Shown here: piece after piece, positions 51,845 to 60,369 of the stretch
Numbering within the stretch: the stretch's first letter is position 1
Layout of the letters: every line of letters starts with the position of its first letter
NCBI GenBank assembly: GCA_966211525.1
Contig: CBIHOZ010000011.1
Span: 1-64,000, forward strand
Origin: Ohtaekwangia sp966211525
GTDB lineage: Bacteria > Bacteroidota > Bacteroidia > Cytophagales > Cyclobacteriaceae
DNA length: 64,000 bases
Direction of reading: 5' to 3'
Position numbers and translations under genes: made by a program
The notes under the pieces: model-generated
Told to the model about the DNA's origin: nothing
Database searches by the model: none
The model's input: the letters and a program-made list of their open reading frames with translations, nothing else

Positions 51845-52702
51845 ATGCGTGCCATCTGGAAAGGACACATCCAATTTTCACTCGTAACAATCCCGGTAAG
51901 AATTTATAATGCTATAGATTCTGGTCAAAGTATCAGTTTCAATCTCTTATCCAAAGAGGGCCATAATCCGGTGAGTTATGAAAAGAAAGATAAAGTAACA
52001 GGTCAGACATTAAAGACAGAAGATATCGTAAAAGGATATCAGTATGAACCTGGCCAATATGTGATCATCGACCAGGAGGACTTGAACAAAGTAAAACTCA
52101 AAAGTGAAAAAGTAATTGAGATTGAAGGCTTTGTTGATACATCGGAAGTTAGTCCAACACTATACGAAGCTCCATACTATATAGGACCGGATGGTGATGT
52201 AGCCGCAAAGACCTATGGCTTGCTCAGTCATACCTTAAAAGAATCCGGAAGAATTGCTGTTGGTAAAGTAGTATTGCGTGATCGTGAGACACCCGTGTTA
52301 CTTGCTCCGATGGAAGGCGGTATGGTAATGTATCGCTTGCGTTATCCGAATGAAGTGCGCAGTATGCGCGAGGTACCTCAGCTACTCGAAGTTAAACCGG
52401 ACAAAGAACAACTGAAGCTCGCGAAGACGCTTGTGGATTCCATGACCACCAAGTTTGCCAACATTGAAATGAAGGATCACTATACCGAAGCCTTGAAGAA
52501 TATCATTGATGCCAAGGTGGAAGGTAAAGAGGTTGTTACACGCATCGAAGAAATTCCGAAGGTGGTTGATATCATGACGGCTCTGAAGGCAAGTATAGAT
52601 GCCGCCAAGAAACCAATGGAGAAAGCGAAAGGCGAGACTGCAAAAAAAGCGAAAGCCGAAAAAGAAAAACCAGCGAAGACTGCGAAACGAAAAGCAAGCT
52701 GA
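51845..52702 (+). CDS. ku: Ku DNA-end-binding protein
   Basis: 285 residues, the bacterial Ku length. It begins MRAIWKGHIQFSLVTIPVRI, the Ku signature, followed by SISFNLLSKEGHNPVSYEKK and the strand-rich ring core. The C-terminus is a highly basic Lys/Ala-rich tail (about 245-285) that in bacterial Ku helps to bind DNA and to recruit LigD. Ku encircles broken DNA ends in non-homologous end joining. It has its own promoter and lies 6.4 kb from ligD, not in an operon with it. Confidence 0.96.
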   Translation: MRAIWKGHIQFSLVTIPVRIYNAIDSGQSISFNLLSKEGHNPVSYEKKDKVTGQTLKTEDIVKGYQYEPGQYVIIDQEDLNKVKLKSEKVIEIEGFVDTSEVSPTLYEAPYYIGPDGDVAAKTYGLLSHTLKESGRIAVGKVVLRDRETPVLLAPMEGGMVMYRLRYPNEVRSMREVPQLLEVKPDKEQLKLAKTLVDSMTTKFANIEMKDHYTEALKNIIDAKVEGKEVVTRIEEIPKVVDIMTALKASIDAAKKPMEKAKGETAKKAKAEKEKPAKTAKRKAS

Positions 52703-52843
52703 TATTGTTACTCTGCCACAATACGTTACACGTTATCAGTTAAACGAAAGTCAAACAATATTCGCGGACAATTCCGGTTAACTATAACGGATGCCTGATA
52801 ACAGTCAGGTAAACAATTAGCGGATAACGTTTAACTTTACACC

Positions 52844-53461
52844 GTGGCAAAAATAATCCAGTTCAAAGTAGATCACGTTCCGGAGAAATTCGGACCTCAG
52901 CCCGCGCGCGCTAACAAACAGCACAAGCCGCAGGGTAAGGGGAAAGAACTGGAGAAACTTGGCCAACTCAATCTCTTCGGCGGAGGCAAAGTTGTTCGAC
53001 TGAACCAGATCTCCGTATTCGAAGAAGCATTGATGCTCGATGATCAGGGCGATCGCGCTACTGCCAGAACCCGCTACTTAAAAGCAATCGAAGAACACGA
53101 CTCGATCGCTGATGCTTATTGCAACCTCGGCATTCTTGAATTCAAGGAAGGCAACAATACCAAGGCCATAGACTTCTTTACACTATGTCTTAAAGAAGAG
53201 CCGCGTCATTTTGAAGCGCACTATAATTTAGCAAACCTGTATGCGGAAGTGGGTAACTTTGCATTGGCCAAAGTACACTATAGTGTATCCATCGAGATCG
53301 AACCGAATTTTCCCAATAGTCATTTCAACTTAGGACTAACGTTAGCCATGAATAAAGAATTTGCTGAAGCGATTAACGCGCTGAAGCACTATCGGCAACT
53401 CACACCAAAGACTGAACACAGCCAGGTTGATGAGCTCATCCGGAAGTTGATTAGTACTTAA
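52844..53461 (+). CDS. TPR protein, cytoplasmic
   Basis: 205 residues from GTG at 52844. The N-terminal 50 residues are basic and polar (MAKIIQFKVDHVPEKFGPQP), then TPR units follow: YLKAIEEHDSIADAYCNLGI, AIDFFTLCLKEEPRHFEAHY, ANLYAEVGNFALAKVHYSVS and HFNLGLTLAMNKEFAEAINA. There is no signal peptide. A TAACTTTA box ends 4 bases before the GTG, so the transcript may have almost no leader. Its 3' end faces a large palindromic repeat at 53472-53564. Confidence 0.75.
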   Translation: MAKIIQFKVDHVPEKFGPQPARANKQHKPQGKGKELEKLGQLNLFGGGKVVRLNQISVFEEALMLDDQGDRATARTRYLKAIEEHDSIADAYCNLGILEFKEGNNTKAIDFFTLCLKEEPRHFEAHYNLANLYAEVGNFALAKVHYSVSIEIEPNFPNSHFNLGLTLAMNKEFAEAINALKHYRQLTPKTEHSQVDELIRKLIST

Positions 53462-53471
53462 GTTTTTTGTT

Positions 53472-53564
53472 TCCCGCAGAAATCGCTGATTTACGCAGAG
53501 GTAAATATCATACGCTGTTAGTAGCGTAATATAATATCTGCGTTTATCCGTGGTTTCTGCGGGA
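53472..53564. repeat. Long imperfect hairpin repeat (TCTGCG...TTCTGCGGGA)
   Basis: Arms 53472-53499 and 53537-53564 are inverted copies over 28 bases with 5 mismatches, enclosing a smaller perfect 6-bp hairpin (TACGCT 53511-53516 / AGCGTA 53523-53528). Words such as TCTGCGTAAATCAGCG and TTTCTGCGGGA recur in Bacteroidota spacers. It sits between convergent genes and may also serve as a transcription barrier. Confidence 0.7.
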
Positions 53565-53573
53565 GAATCTTTT

Positions 53574-54428
53574 TTACATCGTCCAGATAGTGATGAAGAA
53601 GAGGAAGAAGCGATACGCCTCCAGTGCCAGGAACAATCCCAGTATACCTGCAAAAGCTTTCAGAATTAAACGCTTGCCTTTCTGCCCGTAGAATGTGCGG
53701 GCCGCATAGAATATAAAGTAAAGATTAGTAGATACAAAGATGATGGTGAGCGTGAGGTCATTCAAATATACTCCGTAAGTCGCATGGCTAACCCGGAAGA
53801 TCTTGTTGATGAGTGCGAACAGTAATGTTAGTCCGATCGCATTCACCGCTAGGTTAAAACTTGTAAGCTCCACCGAGAAAGCCACATGGTCGGTAAAGTA
53901 CCGGTTCTTCTTCCGGAAGATTAGACTGAGCGGTAAAGAAGCCAGCACAACAAAGACTACAATCAGCAACTTGGCAAGGCTTGTAGTTTTATCGTTATAC
54001 ATCAGCTCAAAGCCGGCCATGGTCATACCATCTTTTTTCAGAATGCCGGCAACAATACTTCGCACCAGTTTACTATGCGGCAGCACATGCAGTTGTGTAT
54101 ACAGCGATGAGTTGAACATCTGCAGCACCGGAAAAAGAAAATATACCAGGTTCAGAATGAAGAACATCTGCAACGGTCGCATGTACATCACCCTTCTGCC
54201 ATCGACATACTCACGGGATAGAAAGCCCGGCCTGGATATAGTTGACCATAGCGATTTGATAAACCGGTTATCCACGAAAGTGGTGGCAACCATTACGGCT
54301 CCTAAAAACGATTTGAACTTGCGGTCTTTGGGCTCAATGACTTTTTCGCCACACAAGTTACAATACAATCCAACGAAAGTGTGGTCACAACTTTTACACG
54401 TGTGTTCTTGCAAGGCGAGGTTATCCAT
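53574..54428 (-). CDS. DUF3667 zinc-ribbon membrane protein
   Basis: 284 residues. The N-terminal zinc ribbon has CKSC (11-14) and CNLC (23-26), followed by FLGAVMVATTFVDNRFIKSL and SRPGFLSREYVDGRRVMYMR, the DUF3667 signature near the first helix (LQMFFILNLVYFLFPV). About five membrane segments follow. This is a membrane protein of unknown function found widely in Bacteroidota. It is adjacent to the HEAT-like gene at 54491 on the same strand (62 bases), which may share its transcript. Confidence 0.85.
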   Translation of the reverse strand: MDNLALQEHTCKSCDHTFVGLYCNLCGEKVIEPKDRKFKSFLGAVMVATTFVDNRFIKSLWSTISRPGFLSREYVDGRRVMYMRPLQMFFILNLVYFLFPVLQMFNSSLYTQLHVLPHSKLVRSIVAGILKKDGMTMAGFELMYNDKTTSLAKLLIVVFVVLASLPLSLIFRKKNRYFTDHVAFSVELTSFNLAVNAIGLTLLFALINKIFRVSHATYGVYLNDLTLTIIFVSTNLYFIFYAARTFYGQKGKRLILKAFAGILGLFLALEAYRFFLFFITIWTM

Positions 54429-54490
54429 TCTCTACAGGCTCTGGTTAGTATATACTTGTCAACGAATAACGGATCTCTGTTAAGATGTCG

Positions 54491-55009
54491 TCACGTATCG
54501 CCAAGTACTTTTAATACGCGATGTGCCCGTACGGTAAACCCCGGCGATGCATAGGGGAGTTGATCTTCGAGTATAATCTTCAATTCTTTTTTAAGATCCG
54601 GTTCATTTTCAATAATGTTACTCAACACTGTCATGGCAAATGCCTTGATGGCAACAGCCTCCTTTTTACTTTCCAGGTATTGAAAGCAAAGACCAGCAAC
54701 ACTGCCGTGAAGAGATTTTGGTATGATACAGAATTGGAGCATGCGCATTGTATTTCGTTTTACCGCATCGTGGATGCCGGGCTCCTGCAGATGTTTAAGG
54801 ATTCGTTTCAGATGAGGCTTCACCAGGGCCGGGTTGCGTTCAACACACAGGTTAAGCGGCCATGATGCGCGCTGCGTAATGCGGTAAGGTCCCTTCAAAA
54901 ACGTATCAACCAGCACTTTAAAGCGGGCGGGATTATCGTTCACATAATCAGCAATTTTGGTAGCCTGACTTTTAGTGTGTGCTTGAAGTAATTCGCGTGT
55001 TAAATCCAT
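54491..55009 (-). CDS. HEAT-like helical protein
   Basis: 172 residues, all-helical, with a regular pattern of helix pairs: AHTKSQATKIADYVNDNPAR, FKVLVDTFLKGPYRITQRAS, LVKPHLKRILKHLQEPGIHD, VAIKAFAMTVLSNIIENEPD and LKKELKIILEDQLP. This is an ARM/HEAT-type repeat protein, perhaps related to short DNA alkylation or phosphate-binding repeat proteins, but no catalytic residues can be seen. No signal peptide. It lies upstream of the DUF3667 gene. The exact family is not recognised. Confidence 0.6.
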   Translation of the reverse strand: MDLTRELLQAHTKSQATKIADYVNDNPARFKVLVDTFLKGPYRITQRASWPLNLCVERNPALVKPHLKRILKHLQEPGIHDAVKRNTMRMLQFCIIPKSLHGSVAGLCFQYLESKKEAVAIKAFAMTVLSNIIENEPDLKKELKIILEDQLPYASPGFTVRAHRVLKVLGDT

Positions 55010-55086
55010 TGAAAGGTTATTAGATCAATTGGCCGTCACTACAGACAGATAGACTTTTCAAAATAAGTGTTTTTGATTTTGCCATT

Positions 55087-55094
55087 TACATTTG
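55087..55094 (+). promoter_or_regulatory. -7-like box of the 32-residue peptide gene
   Basis: TACATTTG matches TAnnTTTG and lies 22 bases before the ATG at 55117. A TTG at the expected -33 distance is missing, so the promoter call is moderate. Confidence 0.4.
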
Positions 55095-55116
55095 GTTAAG
55101 ATTAAACCTTGACCTA

Positions 55117-55215
55117 ATGGGAGTACTTCTAGCACTACTGTCTACTGCTTTAGTCCAGATCGGTCTTTGTATCTTTTGTTTTATCCAAAAAGCTCGTTTG
55201 AAGGTTAATACTTAA
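55117..55215 (+). CDS. Small hydrophobic membrane peptide (32 aa)
   Basis: ATG at 55117 to TAA at 55215 encodes 32 residues: one membrane helix (VLLALLSTALVQIGLCIFCF) and a basic tail (QKARLKVNT). The hydrophobic segment is long enough to span the membrane once with the tail inside. A -7-like box lies upstream and a good terminator downstream (55237-55275), so the unit looks self-contained, about 180 bases long. Such peptides can be toxins of type I systems, transporter subunits or regulators. No antisense RNA is evident. Translation is not proven. Confidence 0.6.
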   Translation: MGVLLALLSTALVQIGLCIFCFIQKARLKVNT

Positions 55216-55236
55216 TCACAAATATTTTTTTCGGGC

Positions 55237-55275
55237 ACGTGGAGCTTTTGAACATCAAAGAGCTTCACGTTTTTT
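55237..55275 (+). terminator. Terminator of the 32-residue peptide gene
   Basis: The arms ACGTGGAGCTTTTG (55237-55250) and CAAAGAGCTTCACGT (55256-55270) pair over about 14 positions with one bulge and one wobble, followed by TTTTTT to 55275. It is 22 bases past the peptide's stop. Confidence 0.75.
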
Positions 55276-55326
55276 ATTTTGTCGTAATCCTAAAATGATC
55301 TATATTCAATCCTCAAGCACGCGCAC

Positions 55327-55743
55327 ATGGCAACATTGAGCATGTCAAAGAAAAAATTATTCACCGCAGATTACGAGATTCATGCGTCTATCAAGATGCT
55401 ATATCCCTATATACAAACTGCGAGTGGTCTTGCTGAATGGTTTGCCGATGATGTACGGATCAACAATGAAGACAAGTGCTTTACTTTCTTTTGGGATAGT
55501 GAAGAACACAAGGCAAAGCAAACGGCTCATCGCACCAATCATTTTGCACGCTTCGAATTTTTACCAGAGAATGATAACGACAGTCGCGACCCATCGTATT
55601 TCGAACTTCGTCTGGAGTTCAATGAACTCACACAGTCAGTTTATTTAAAGGTGTTTGATTACTCCGACTTTGACGATCACAAGGAACTACAGGATCTGTG
55701 GGACGGGCTGATCGAAACGCTTCGTAAAACAGTAGGCGGCTGA
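55327..55743 (+). CDS. START-like domain protein
   Basis: 138 residues of the AHSA1/START-like group, a near-universal Bacteroidota protein located next to LptF and ribosomal genes. It has FTADYEIHASIKMLYPYIQT and SGLAEWFADDVRINNEDKCF (helix then strand), and a long C-terminal helix (HKELQDLWDGLIETLRKT). The ligand and role are unknown. MSKKKLF at 55342 is an alternative start. The LptF/G gene follows 67 bases later. Confidence 0.8.
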   Translation: MATLSMSKKKLFTADYEIHASIKMLYPYIQTASGLAEWFADDVRINNEDKCFTFFWDSEEHKAKQTAHRTNHFARFEFLPENDNDSRDPSYFELRLEFNELTQSVYLKVFDYSDFDDHKELQDLWDGLIETLRKTVGG

Positions 55744-55810
55744 TATATTTTCACGCTCAATAGCTCATTAAAAATTTTTATTCGTTCGCATTGGCTTTAT
55801 TTTTGAGCTT

Positions 55811-57670
55811 ATGCTCTATATGAAAAAAATAGACAAGCTAGTCTTGGGGGCTATCATCGGCCCGTTCCTCATCACCTTCCTGGTCGTTGTCTTTATCCTG
55901 TTGAACGTAAACATGCTGAAGTACTTCGATGACATCATCGGGAAGGGATTGGATTACTGGACACTCGGACAACTATTTTTTCATTTCGCTGTATTTACCG
56001 TACCCACTGCTATGCCGTTGGCGGTGTTACTATCTTCACTCATTGCCTTCGGAAATTTAGGAGAGCACTTTGAGTTGACAGCCATCAAAGCGTCAGGTGT
56101 TTCACTCGTGCGTGTGTTGCGTCCCATCTTCTTCTTCGTATTGGTATTAACCGCGTTTGCATTTTATGCTAACAACGACCTCGTACCAAAGTCTGCACTC
56201 GAAGCGTATAGTTTGCTATATGACATCAAGCAGAAGAAGCCCGCGCTCGATCTTCGTGAAGGTGCATTTTACAACGGCATCAACGACATCAGTATAAAAG
56301 TAAACAAGAAGTTTCCGGATGGTGTCACATTAAAAGATGTGATTGTATACGACCATCGGAAGAATGATGGCAACAAAGAAGTGACGATCGCAGACTCCGG
56401 CAGAATGCAAACCATTCTCAACGAGCGCTACCTGAAGTTTGAACTGTTCAACGGATTCAACTATACGGAAGGCGCCAGCAACGAGCGCGAGGTAGTAGGG
56501 CAGAAGCGTAACCGGAATTCGGAAACACTGAGTCGAAGTAAATTTGCCAAGACACAGGTTGTATTTGATTTGTCTTCGTTCCAGATGGATCGCACCGATA
56601 AGAAATGGTTTCAAAGCAATCGTATCATGCGTAACCTTGGTCAGTTGGATGGTGATATAGATTCCATTCGAAGAGAGATACTCAATCAACGTCTTAATCA
56701 TTATCTATACCGGCCAAGCTATTTCAATTACTACTTCCGTAAAGACACAACCATTATGCCTCCGGAAGTATATAAACACAAACTATATAGAGACTCTATT
56801 AATAGTCTCCCGTATCGTGATAAGATGCAACCGCAGGGAGAGCAACAACCTCCGCCACCAACAAAAGTTGTAGAGCAACCTGCAGCTAAAACAGAGAAGC
56901 CGGCAACCACAACGGAGCAACCTTCAACAACCGCTACAGCGAAGATTGAGAAAAAAATAACCGAGAAGCCCGCAGCGGTTAAGAAAGACACCGCGCCTCC
57001 TGCTGCCTTTAAGAAACTGGATCGTCCTCGGGCGCTGGAGCATGTGAGGAGACGACCTATCGAAAAGCCTGCTGTTAAAAAACAACCGAAGAAGACTGAG
57101 TCCACTACCAAACCGGCACTGCCTCCAAAGAAATTGCCGATGACCGACTCAGCGTTTCGCGCGAAGATTGACAGTGTATTTAAAATAGAGCCTGCTGCCG
57201 AAGTGTGGCAAGGTGCAGCCAACACTGCGCGCCAAGTAAAGAGCCAAGTGCAGAACGCCAATGGCAGTATTGACAATTACTCGACCGAGCTGCGCATCTT
57301 CGAAATCCAATGGCATAAAATTTTTGCAAGTTCTTTTGCCTGCATCGCTATGTTTTTGATTGGTGCACCATTGGGTGCTATCATTAAGCGTGGAGGTTTG
57401 GGTGTGCCCTTCCTGGTGTCGATACTCTTCTTTATAGTATATTATGTATTGACGATGCAAGGGGAGAAGCTGGCGAAGCAGGGAAACCTGGGTATAATCG
57501 CAGGAGTATGGATGGCGGATGTGATATTGTTTGTTACAGGTTTATTTTTCCTGCGGCAGGCTCGCATTGACGCCAGACTATTTGAAGCTGATTTCTACAG
57601 TGTTATCGTAGATAAAATAAAGCGTTGGTTTACGCAGAAAAAACAACGAGGCCAGTCGCAACCGGTTTAA
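55811..57670 (+). CDS. LptF/LptG-family permease
   Basis: 619 residues. Three N-terminal membrane helices (ITFLVVVFILLNVNMLKYFD, FAVFTVPTAMPLAVLLSSLI and VLRPIFFFVLVLTAFAFYAN), a large periplasmic jellyroll-type domain, and three C-terminal helices from IFASSFACIAMFLIGAP onward give the LptF/G layout. A low-complexity Pro/Lys/Thr insert of about 120 residues (about 335-460, with PAAKTEKPATTTEQPSTT) enlarges it. LptF and LptG power lipopolysaccharide extraction from the inner membrane with LptB. Only one of the two is in this window. MKKIDKL at 55820 is an alternative start. Confidence 0.88.
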   Translation: MLYMKKIDKLVLGAIIGPFLITFLVVVFILLNVNMLKYFDDIIGKGLDYWTLGQLFFHFAVFTVPTAMPLAVLLSSLIAFGNLGEHFELTAIKASGVSLVRVLRPIFFFVLVLTAFAFYANNDLVPKSALEAYSLLYDIKQKKPALDLREGAFYNGINDISIKVNKKFPDGVTLKDVIVYDHRKNDGNKEVTIADSGRMQTILNERYLKFELFNGFNYTEGASNEREVVGQKRNRNSETLSRSKFAKTQVVFDLSSFQMDRTDKKWFQSNRIMRNLGQLDGDIDSIRREILNQRLNHYLYRPSYFNYYFRKDTTIMPPEVYKHKLYRDSINSLPYRDKMQPQGEQQPPPPTKVVEQPAAKTEKPATTTEQPSTTATAKIEKKITEKPAAVKKDTAPPAAFKKLDRPRALEHVRRRPIEKPAVKKQPKKTESTTKPALPPKKLPMTDSAFRAKIDSVFKIEPAAEVWQGAANTARQVKSQVQNANGSIDNYSTELRIFEIQWHKIFASSFACIAMFLIGAPLGAIIKRGGLGVPFLVSILFFIVYYVLTMQGEKLAKQGNLGIIAGVWMADVILFVTGLFFLRQARIDARLFEADFYSVIVDKIKRWFTQKKQRGQSQPV

Positions 57671-57693
57671 GTTGTTGAAATTTTGTGTAGTTC

Positions 57694-57725
57694 TTGGAAA
57701 ATTCGGCCATTTTGGCTTACCTTTG
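57694..57725 (+). promoter_or_regulatory. Promoter of rpsO
   Basis: TTG at 57694-57696, a 21-base spacer and TACCTTTG at 57718-57725 match the Bacteroidota consensus. The rpsO ATG lies 36 bases after the box. Confidence 0.75.
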
Positions 57726-57761
57726 CCCGCTGAAATAAGAAGATAAAAATAATTTTTTGAG

Positions 57762-58037
57762 ATGTATTTAACTACTGAAATTAAGCAAGGTCTGTTTTCG
57801 AAGCACGGCTTCGGTAAGAAGAATGAGGATACAGGTTCTCCTGAGTCTCAAATTGCCCTGTTCACGCATCGGATCAACCACTTGACCCAGCACTTGAAAG
57901 AGAATAAAAAGGATTTCTCAACTCAGCAAGGCTTGATGAAATTGGTAGGTAAGCGCAAGAAGCTGTTAAACTACCTCCAGAATACAAACATCGAACGCTA
58001 CAGGGCGGTTCTAGCGGATCTCGACCTGAGAAAATAA
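57762..58037 (+). CDS. rpsO: 30S ribosomal protein S15
   Basis: 91 residues, the normal S15 size. The sequence has NEDTGSPESQIALFTHRINH and LVGKRKKLLNYLQNTNIERY, which are S15 signatures for 16S rRNA and S6/S18 contacts. It is transcribed from its own promoter at 57694 and ended by a strong terminator at 58055, although pnp follows 102 bases later as in many bacteria. S15 often autoregulates its mRNA; no clear pseudoknot can be seen here. Confidence 0.97.
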   Translation: MYLTTEIKQGLFSKHGFGKKNEDTGSPESQIALFTHRINHLTQHLKENKKDFSTQQGLMKLVGKRKKLLNYLQNTNIERYRAVLADLDLRK

Positions 58038-58054
58038 GAAATCTACATTCCCCG

Positions 58055-58083
58055 AAGGGAACCCGACCAAAGGTTCCCTTTTT
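58055..58083 (+). terminator. Terminator between rpsO and pnp
   Basis: Perfect 9-bp arms, 58055-58063 (AAGGGAACC) and 58072-58080 (GGTTCCCTT), 8-base loop, then TTTT to 58083. It separates rpsO from pnp, although partial read-through is possible. Confidence 0.85.
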
Positions 58084-58139
58084 GCATTTTTAAAAAATGA
58101 GGTAAACCTGTGTGGGTATGCCTCTAACAATCTATTTTT

Positions 58140-60287
58140 ATGAAACCGACTGTTATAACGAAAACATGTAAGCTGCCCGATGGCCGCGAGATAACCATTG
58201 AAACCGGAAAACTGGCACGCCAGGCAGATGGTGCCGTTGTATTGAAGATGGGTAACACCATGTTGCTGGCTACTGTAGTATCGGCTCAGGATGCCAAAGA
58301 AGGTACCGACTTCCTTCCCTTATCTGTTGATTACCAGGAGAAATTTGCTTCAACCGGAAAAGTGCCCGGTGGATTTTTGAAACGTGAAAGTAAATTATCC
58401 GATTACGAAGTATTGATCAGCCGCCTGGTCGACCGTGCTATTCGTCCGCTTTTCCCGGCAGACTATCACGCAGATACACAGGTGATGATCTACCTGATCT
58501 CGGGTGACGAAAATGCTTTACCAGATGCACTTGCTGCCTTCGCTGCATCAGCTGCTTTGACTATATCTGACATTCCTTTTCAAGGACCTATATCTGAAGT
58601 TCGCGTTGCTCGCGTTGACGGAAAATTCCTCATCAACCCTTCATTGGCCGACAGGGAACGTGCTGATATCGATTTGATCGTTGCTGCTTCCATCGAAAAC
58701 ATTTTGATGGTAGAAGGCGAGATGAAAGAAGTGAGCGAAGAAGATATGCTTGCTGCACTGAAGACTGCGCACGAAGCGATCATCGATCAGTGTAAAGCCC
58801 AGATTGAATTTGCTGAAGCCGTAGGCCGCAAAGAGAAGCGTGTATATAGCCATGAAGTGAATGACGAAGCATTGCGTGCTGAACTATTCGCTAAGTTCTA
58901 CGATCAGGTATACGCAGCTGCCGCTCGTTTGCTTACCAACAAGAAAGAAAGATCAGAAGCACTCACCAAGCCACTCGATGAATACCTCGAGTCGTTACCA
59001 GAAGATACAACCATCGATCCGGTAATGGTGAAGCGCTACTACCAAGATATTATGCAGAAGGCCGCGCGCGATCTGGCACTTAACCAGGGATTACGTCGGG
59101 ATGGACGTAAAACACGCGAGATCAGATCGATATGGTCTGAAGTAGATTACCTTCCTTCAACACACGGGTCATCTATCTTTACCCGCGGTGAAACTCAATC
59201 ACTCACAACGGTAACGCTAGGCACAAAGCTCGATGAGCAGCTTATTGATGGTGCCATGATCTCCGGCTCAAGCAAATTTATACTGCACTATAACTTCCCT
59301 GGTTTCTCAACCGGTGAGGTGAAACCAAACAGAGGTCCGGGCAGACGTGAAGTTGGTCACGGTAACCTTGCGTTCCGTGCATTGAAACAGGTGCTTCCGC
59401 CAGACGAAAAGAATCCATATACCATTCGTGTTGTATCGGATATTCTTGAATCAAACGGATCATCTTCCATGGCAACCGTATGTGCCGGTTCATTGGCGCT
59501 GATGGATGCAGGTGTTCCTGTTAAAGGTCTTGTGTCTGGTATAGCAATGGGTATGATCTCTGATAGCCAGACCGGTAAATATGCGATCTTATCTGACATC
59601 CTCGGTGATGAAGATCATCTTGGAGACATGGACTTTAAAGTAACAGGTACTGAGCAAGGTATAACCGCTTGCCAGATGGACCTGAAAGTAGATGGCTTAA
59701 CGTATGAAGTATTACGCGAGGCATTGCTGCAAGCGAAAGAAGGTAGACTTCACATTCTCAATGAGATGAAGAAGACCATCGCTGCTCCGCGTGCCGAGCT
59801 GAAGCCACATACACCACGTGCTGAAACCGTCATCATCGAGAAAGAAATGATCGGTGCGGTAATCGGTCCCGGTGGTAAAGTTGTGCAGGATATTCAAAAC
59901 ACAACAGGTGCGACAGTCGTTATCGAAGAAGTTAACAATAAAGGTGTAGTAAACGTCTTTGCAAGTAGCAAAGAGGTTATGGATGCTGCGTTAAGACGCA
60001 TTAAGGGCATCGTGGCAGTTCCTGAAGTAGGAGAGGTTTATGATGGTAAGGTAAAATCCATCATGCCATTCGGAGCGTTTGTAGAGTTTATGCCAGGTAA
60101 AGATGGCTTGCTCCACATCTCTGAGATCAAGTGGGAACGCCTGGAAACAATGGAAGGTGTGCTAGAAGTTGGCGAGGAAGTGAAAGTAAAACTGATCGAG
60201 GTAGACAAAAAGACTGGCAAGTTCCGTCTATCCAGAAAAGTATTACTGCCGAGACCTCCGAAGAAGGAAACAACTGCAGCAGAATAA
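58140..60287 (+). CDS. pnp: Polyribonucleotide nucleotidyltransferase
   Basis: 715 residues with two RNase PH domains (about 15-140 and 310-530), separated by the helical domain, then a KH domain with the GxxG loop (IGPGGKVVQDIQNTTGA, about 575) and an S1 domain (VYDGKVKSIMPFGAFVEFMP, about 625-690). Phosphate-site motifs include the GSSSMATVCAGSLALMDAG segment. PNPase degrades RNA phosphorolytically and can also add tails. It follows rpsO, a conserved arrangement. No terminator can be seen after it before rpoD. Confidence 0.97.
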   Translation: MKPTVITKTCKLPDGREITIETGKLARQADGAVVLKMGNTMLLATVVSAQDAKEGTDFLPLSVDYQEKFASTGKVPGGFLKRESKLSDYEVLISRLVDRAIRPLFPADYHADTQVMIYLISGDENALPDALAAFAASAALTISDIPFQGPISEVRVARVDGKFLINPSLADRERADIDLIVAASIENILMVEGEMKEVSEEDMLAALKTAHEAIIDQCKAQIEFAEAVGRKEKRVYSHEVNDEALRAELFAKFYDQVYAAAARLLTNKKERSEALTKPLDEYLESLPEDTTIDPVMVKRYYQDIMQKAARDLALNQGLRRDGRKTREIRSIWSEVDYLPSTHGSSIFTRGETQSLTTVTLGTKLDEQLIDGAMISGSSKFILHYNFPGFSTGEVKPNRGPGRREVGHGNLAFRALKQVLPPDEKNPYTIRVVSDILESNGSSSMATVCAGSLALMDAGVPVKGLVSGIAMGMISDSQTGKYAILSDILGDEDHLGDMDFKVTGTEQGITACQMDLKVDGLTYEVLREALLQAKEGRLHILNEMKKTIAAPRAELKPHTPRAETVIIEKEMIGAVIGPGGKVVQDIQNTTGATVVIEEVNNKGVVNVFASSKEVMDAALRRIKGIVAVPEVGEVYDGKVKSIMPFGAFVEFMPGKDGLLHISEIKWERLETMEGVLEVGEEVKVKLIEVDKKTGKFRLSRKVLLPRPPKKETTAAE

Positions 60288-60369
60288 TCGTACACCGGTA
60301 ATTGACAGGAACTAACTTTTAACAGTATATTGTTAACTAAACGAAACGTAAACAGAGCAAGACAGGAAC

